From the NCBI GenBank assembly GCA_965224105.1, contig CBDCYH010000001.1, positions 558,001-622,000 of the forward strand: a DNA stretch of 64,000 nucleotides, read 5' to 3'. This DNA comes from CBDCYH01 sp965224105. Its GTDB lineage: Bacteria; Bacteroidota; Rhodothermia; Rhodothermales; JABDKH01. A program made the position numbers and the translations under genes. Positions 62,916 through 64,000 of the stretch are shown here, one piece after another (position 1 is the stretch's first letter; every line of letters begins with the position of its first letter). A model generated the notes under the pieces. It made no database searches. It worked only from the letters and a program-made list of their open reading frames with translations, and was not told the origin of the DNA.

Positions 62916-64000
62916 ATGGAAATTAGGACCGACGCCTACGAAAAGCTGGGGGCATTCTACCTCGGAAGATCATATGACCTCGAGGAAAGATCCATGCTGG
63001 ACGACCTCGTGCTGTATGACTCGAAAGACCTGACCACCCATGCTGTCTGCGTAGGAATGACAGGAAGCGGAAAGACGGGCCTCTGCATTTCCATACTTGA
63101 AGAGGCGATCATCGACAACATCCCGGCAATTGTCATTGACCCCAAAGGGGACATCTCCAATCTTCTGCTCACGTTTCCATCCCTCAAGGCCGACGACTTC
63201 AGACCCTGGATCAATGAGGACGAAGCGCGGACAAAAGGAGTGACTCCGGACGACTTCGCAGAAGGTCAGGCTGACCTCTGGAAAAAGGGACTGGCGAGCT
63301 GGGGACAGGGATCTGAAAGACTAAAAAAACTCAAAGATGCCTCTGACATAACCATATACACACCCGGTAGCCAGGCGGGTGTGGGGGTTTCCATTCTCGA
63401 CTCATTCTCTCCTCCGCCACAGGAAGTTATAGACGATGGGGATTCGTACCGCGAACAGATCAAAACAACAGCATCAAGCATACTCGGGCTGCTTGGAATT
63501 GACGCCGACCCAATAAAAAGTCGCGAACACATTCTTATATCCTCTCTGTTCGACCACGCCTGGCAACAGGGAACGGAAGTGTCTCTGGCATCGCTGATAC
63601 AGGGAATCCAAAATCCACCCTTCGACAAAATTGGCGTAATGGGGTTGGATTCATTTTTCCCGGAGAAGGACCGGTTCGAATTGTCGATCCAGCTCAACAA
63701 TATACTCGCCTCTCCCGGTTTCGAGTCCTGGCTAGAGGGAGCACCGCTCCAGATCGACCAAATGTTATACGGCGAAAAGGGTCGTCCGCGAGTTGCTATA
63801 TTTTCTATTGCTCATCTCAGCGACGCAGAGCGCATGTTCTTTGTATCTCTCCTGCTGAATCAGGTGTTGGGTTGGATGCGAACTAAACCGGGTACGAATA
63901 GCCTGCGCGCGCTCCTGTACATCGACGAGTTATTCGGATATATGCCCCCTGTGGCAAACCCTCCGTCGAAGCAACCACTCCTAACCATGCTGAAGCAGGC
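62916..64000 (+). CDS. HerA-like ATP-binding protein, N-terminal 361 residues (runs off right edge)
   Basis: The open frame runs from ATG 62916 to the right edge; an in-frame stop just upstream fixes the start. HerA/FtsK-type motor ATPase: Walker A GMTGSGKTGL (47-56), then IPAIVIDPKGDISNLLLTFP, and Walker B LLYIDELFGYMPP (D337, E338). Large proteins of this type (bacterial HerA-like, about 800 aa) occur in Bacteroidota and are uncharacterised; roles in DNA processing or defence have been suggested for HerA relatives in general. GGAG at 62884 fits a nine-codon ATG frame (62900-62926) better than it fits 62916, so a coupled leader peptide is possible. It lies 91 bases after dnaE2, same strand. 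Confidence 0.88.
   Translation, partial: MEIRTDAYEKLGAFYLGRSYDLEERSMLDDLVLYDSKDLTTHAVCVGMTGSGKTGLCISILEEAIIDNIPAIVIDPKGDISNLLLTFPSLKADDFRPWINEDEARTKGVTPDDFAEGQADLWKKGLASWGQGSERLKKLKDASDITIYTPGSQAGVGVSILDSFSPPPQEVIDDGDSYREQIKTTASSILGLLGIDADPIKSREHILISSLFDHAWQQGTEVSLASLIQGIQNPPFDKIGVMGLDSFFPEKDRFELSIQLNNILASPGFESWLEGAPLQIDQMLYGEKGRPRVAIFSIAHLSDAERMFFVSLLLNQVLGWMRTKPGTNSLRALLYIDELFGYMPPVANPPSKQPLLTMLKQ

Noticed and set aside
1..64000. tRNA genes, rRNA genes, CRISPR arrays, prophage
   Set aside because: Gaps between genes were read for T-loop-like and repeat patterns; nothing convincing was found.

Overview
The window looks like a chromosomal stretch from a heterotrophic, secretion-rich member of the Bacteroidota/Rhodothermota (a Rhodothermales-like marine organism is my best guess). 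The reasons are: several large secreted proteins ending in type IX secretion (T9SS) sorting domains, a carboxypeptidase-regulatory-domain TonB receptor, a PorV/PorQ-family protein, a LacI regulator beside secreted carbohydrate-active enzymes, and dnaA. I found no rRNA, tRNA or CRISPR array. No species can be assigned from sequence reading alone.

Layout. 1-12.6 kb: the 5' part of a very large surface protein running off the left edge, then mostly single genes: gluQ, aceK, an OsmC-type peroxidase, a lipoprotein, an Asp/Glu-racemase family enzyme, a class C beta-lactamase-like hydrolase, a DUF1579-like secreted protein, a small DUF2905 membrane protein and a DUF4019-like lipoprotein. 12.7-19.6 kb: an accessory-looking block with a secreted S8 protease/beta-helix/T9SS protein coupled to a lipoprotein gene, a 3' remnant of a second dnaA, a decayed IS3-family (IS407-like) element with 39-bp inverted repeats and 4-bp flanking repeats, and the C-terminal fragment of a CHAT-domain (caspase-like) gene. 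19.6-30.3 kb: intact dnaA with a possible DnaA-box region, then a co-oriented TonB receptor / large secreted protein / PorV-like / parvulin set. 30.4-39.5 kb: a secreted CBM9-like protein, LacI regulator, a ThuA-sorbosone dehydrogenase-PKD-CBM6-PA14 fusion and a GH16 beta-1,3-glucanase. With the GH3 enzyme at 50.4 kb this suggests beta-glucan (laminarin-like) use.

39.8-50.2 kb: two facing sets of genes. A CRTAC1-type FG-GAP/UnbV lipoprotein and a TPR lipoprotein face a membrane-anchored multiheme cytochrome c with TPRs, an SGNH hydrolase with a repeat-like tail, an outer-membrane barrel and a secreted sorbosone-dehydrogenase-like propeller. This is the best candidate for an undescribed system: an extracytoplasmic electron-transfer/substrate-modification module. 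50.4-58.1 kb: GH3, a secreted amidohydrolase, a DPP-IV-like S9 peptidase and small envelope proteins. 58.2-64 kb: a translationally coupled mutagenic-repair operon (imuB, DUF6504-like, imuC/dnaE2) with a palindrome over its start, followed by a HerA-like ATPase cut by the right edge.

The most striking irregularity is the dnaA remnant / IS / CHAT fragment / intact dnaA junction. It reads either as replacement of dnaA by a relative's allele or as an assembly chimera joined at the IS.
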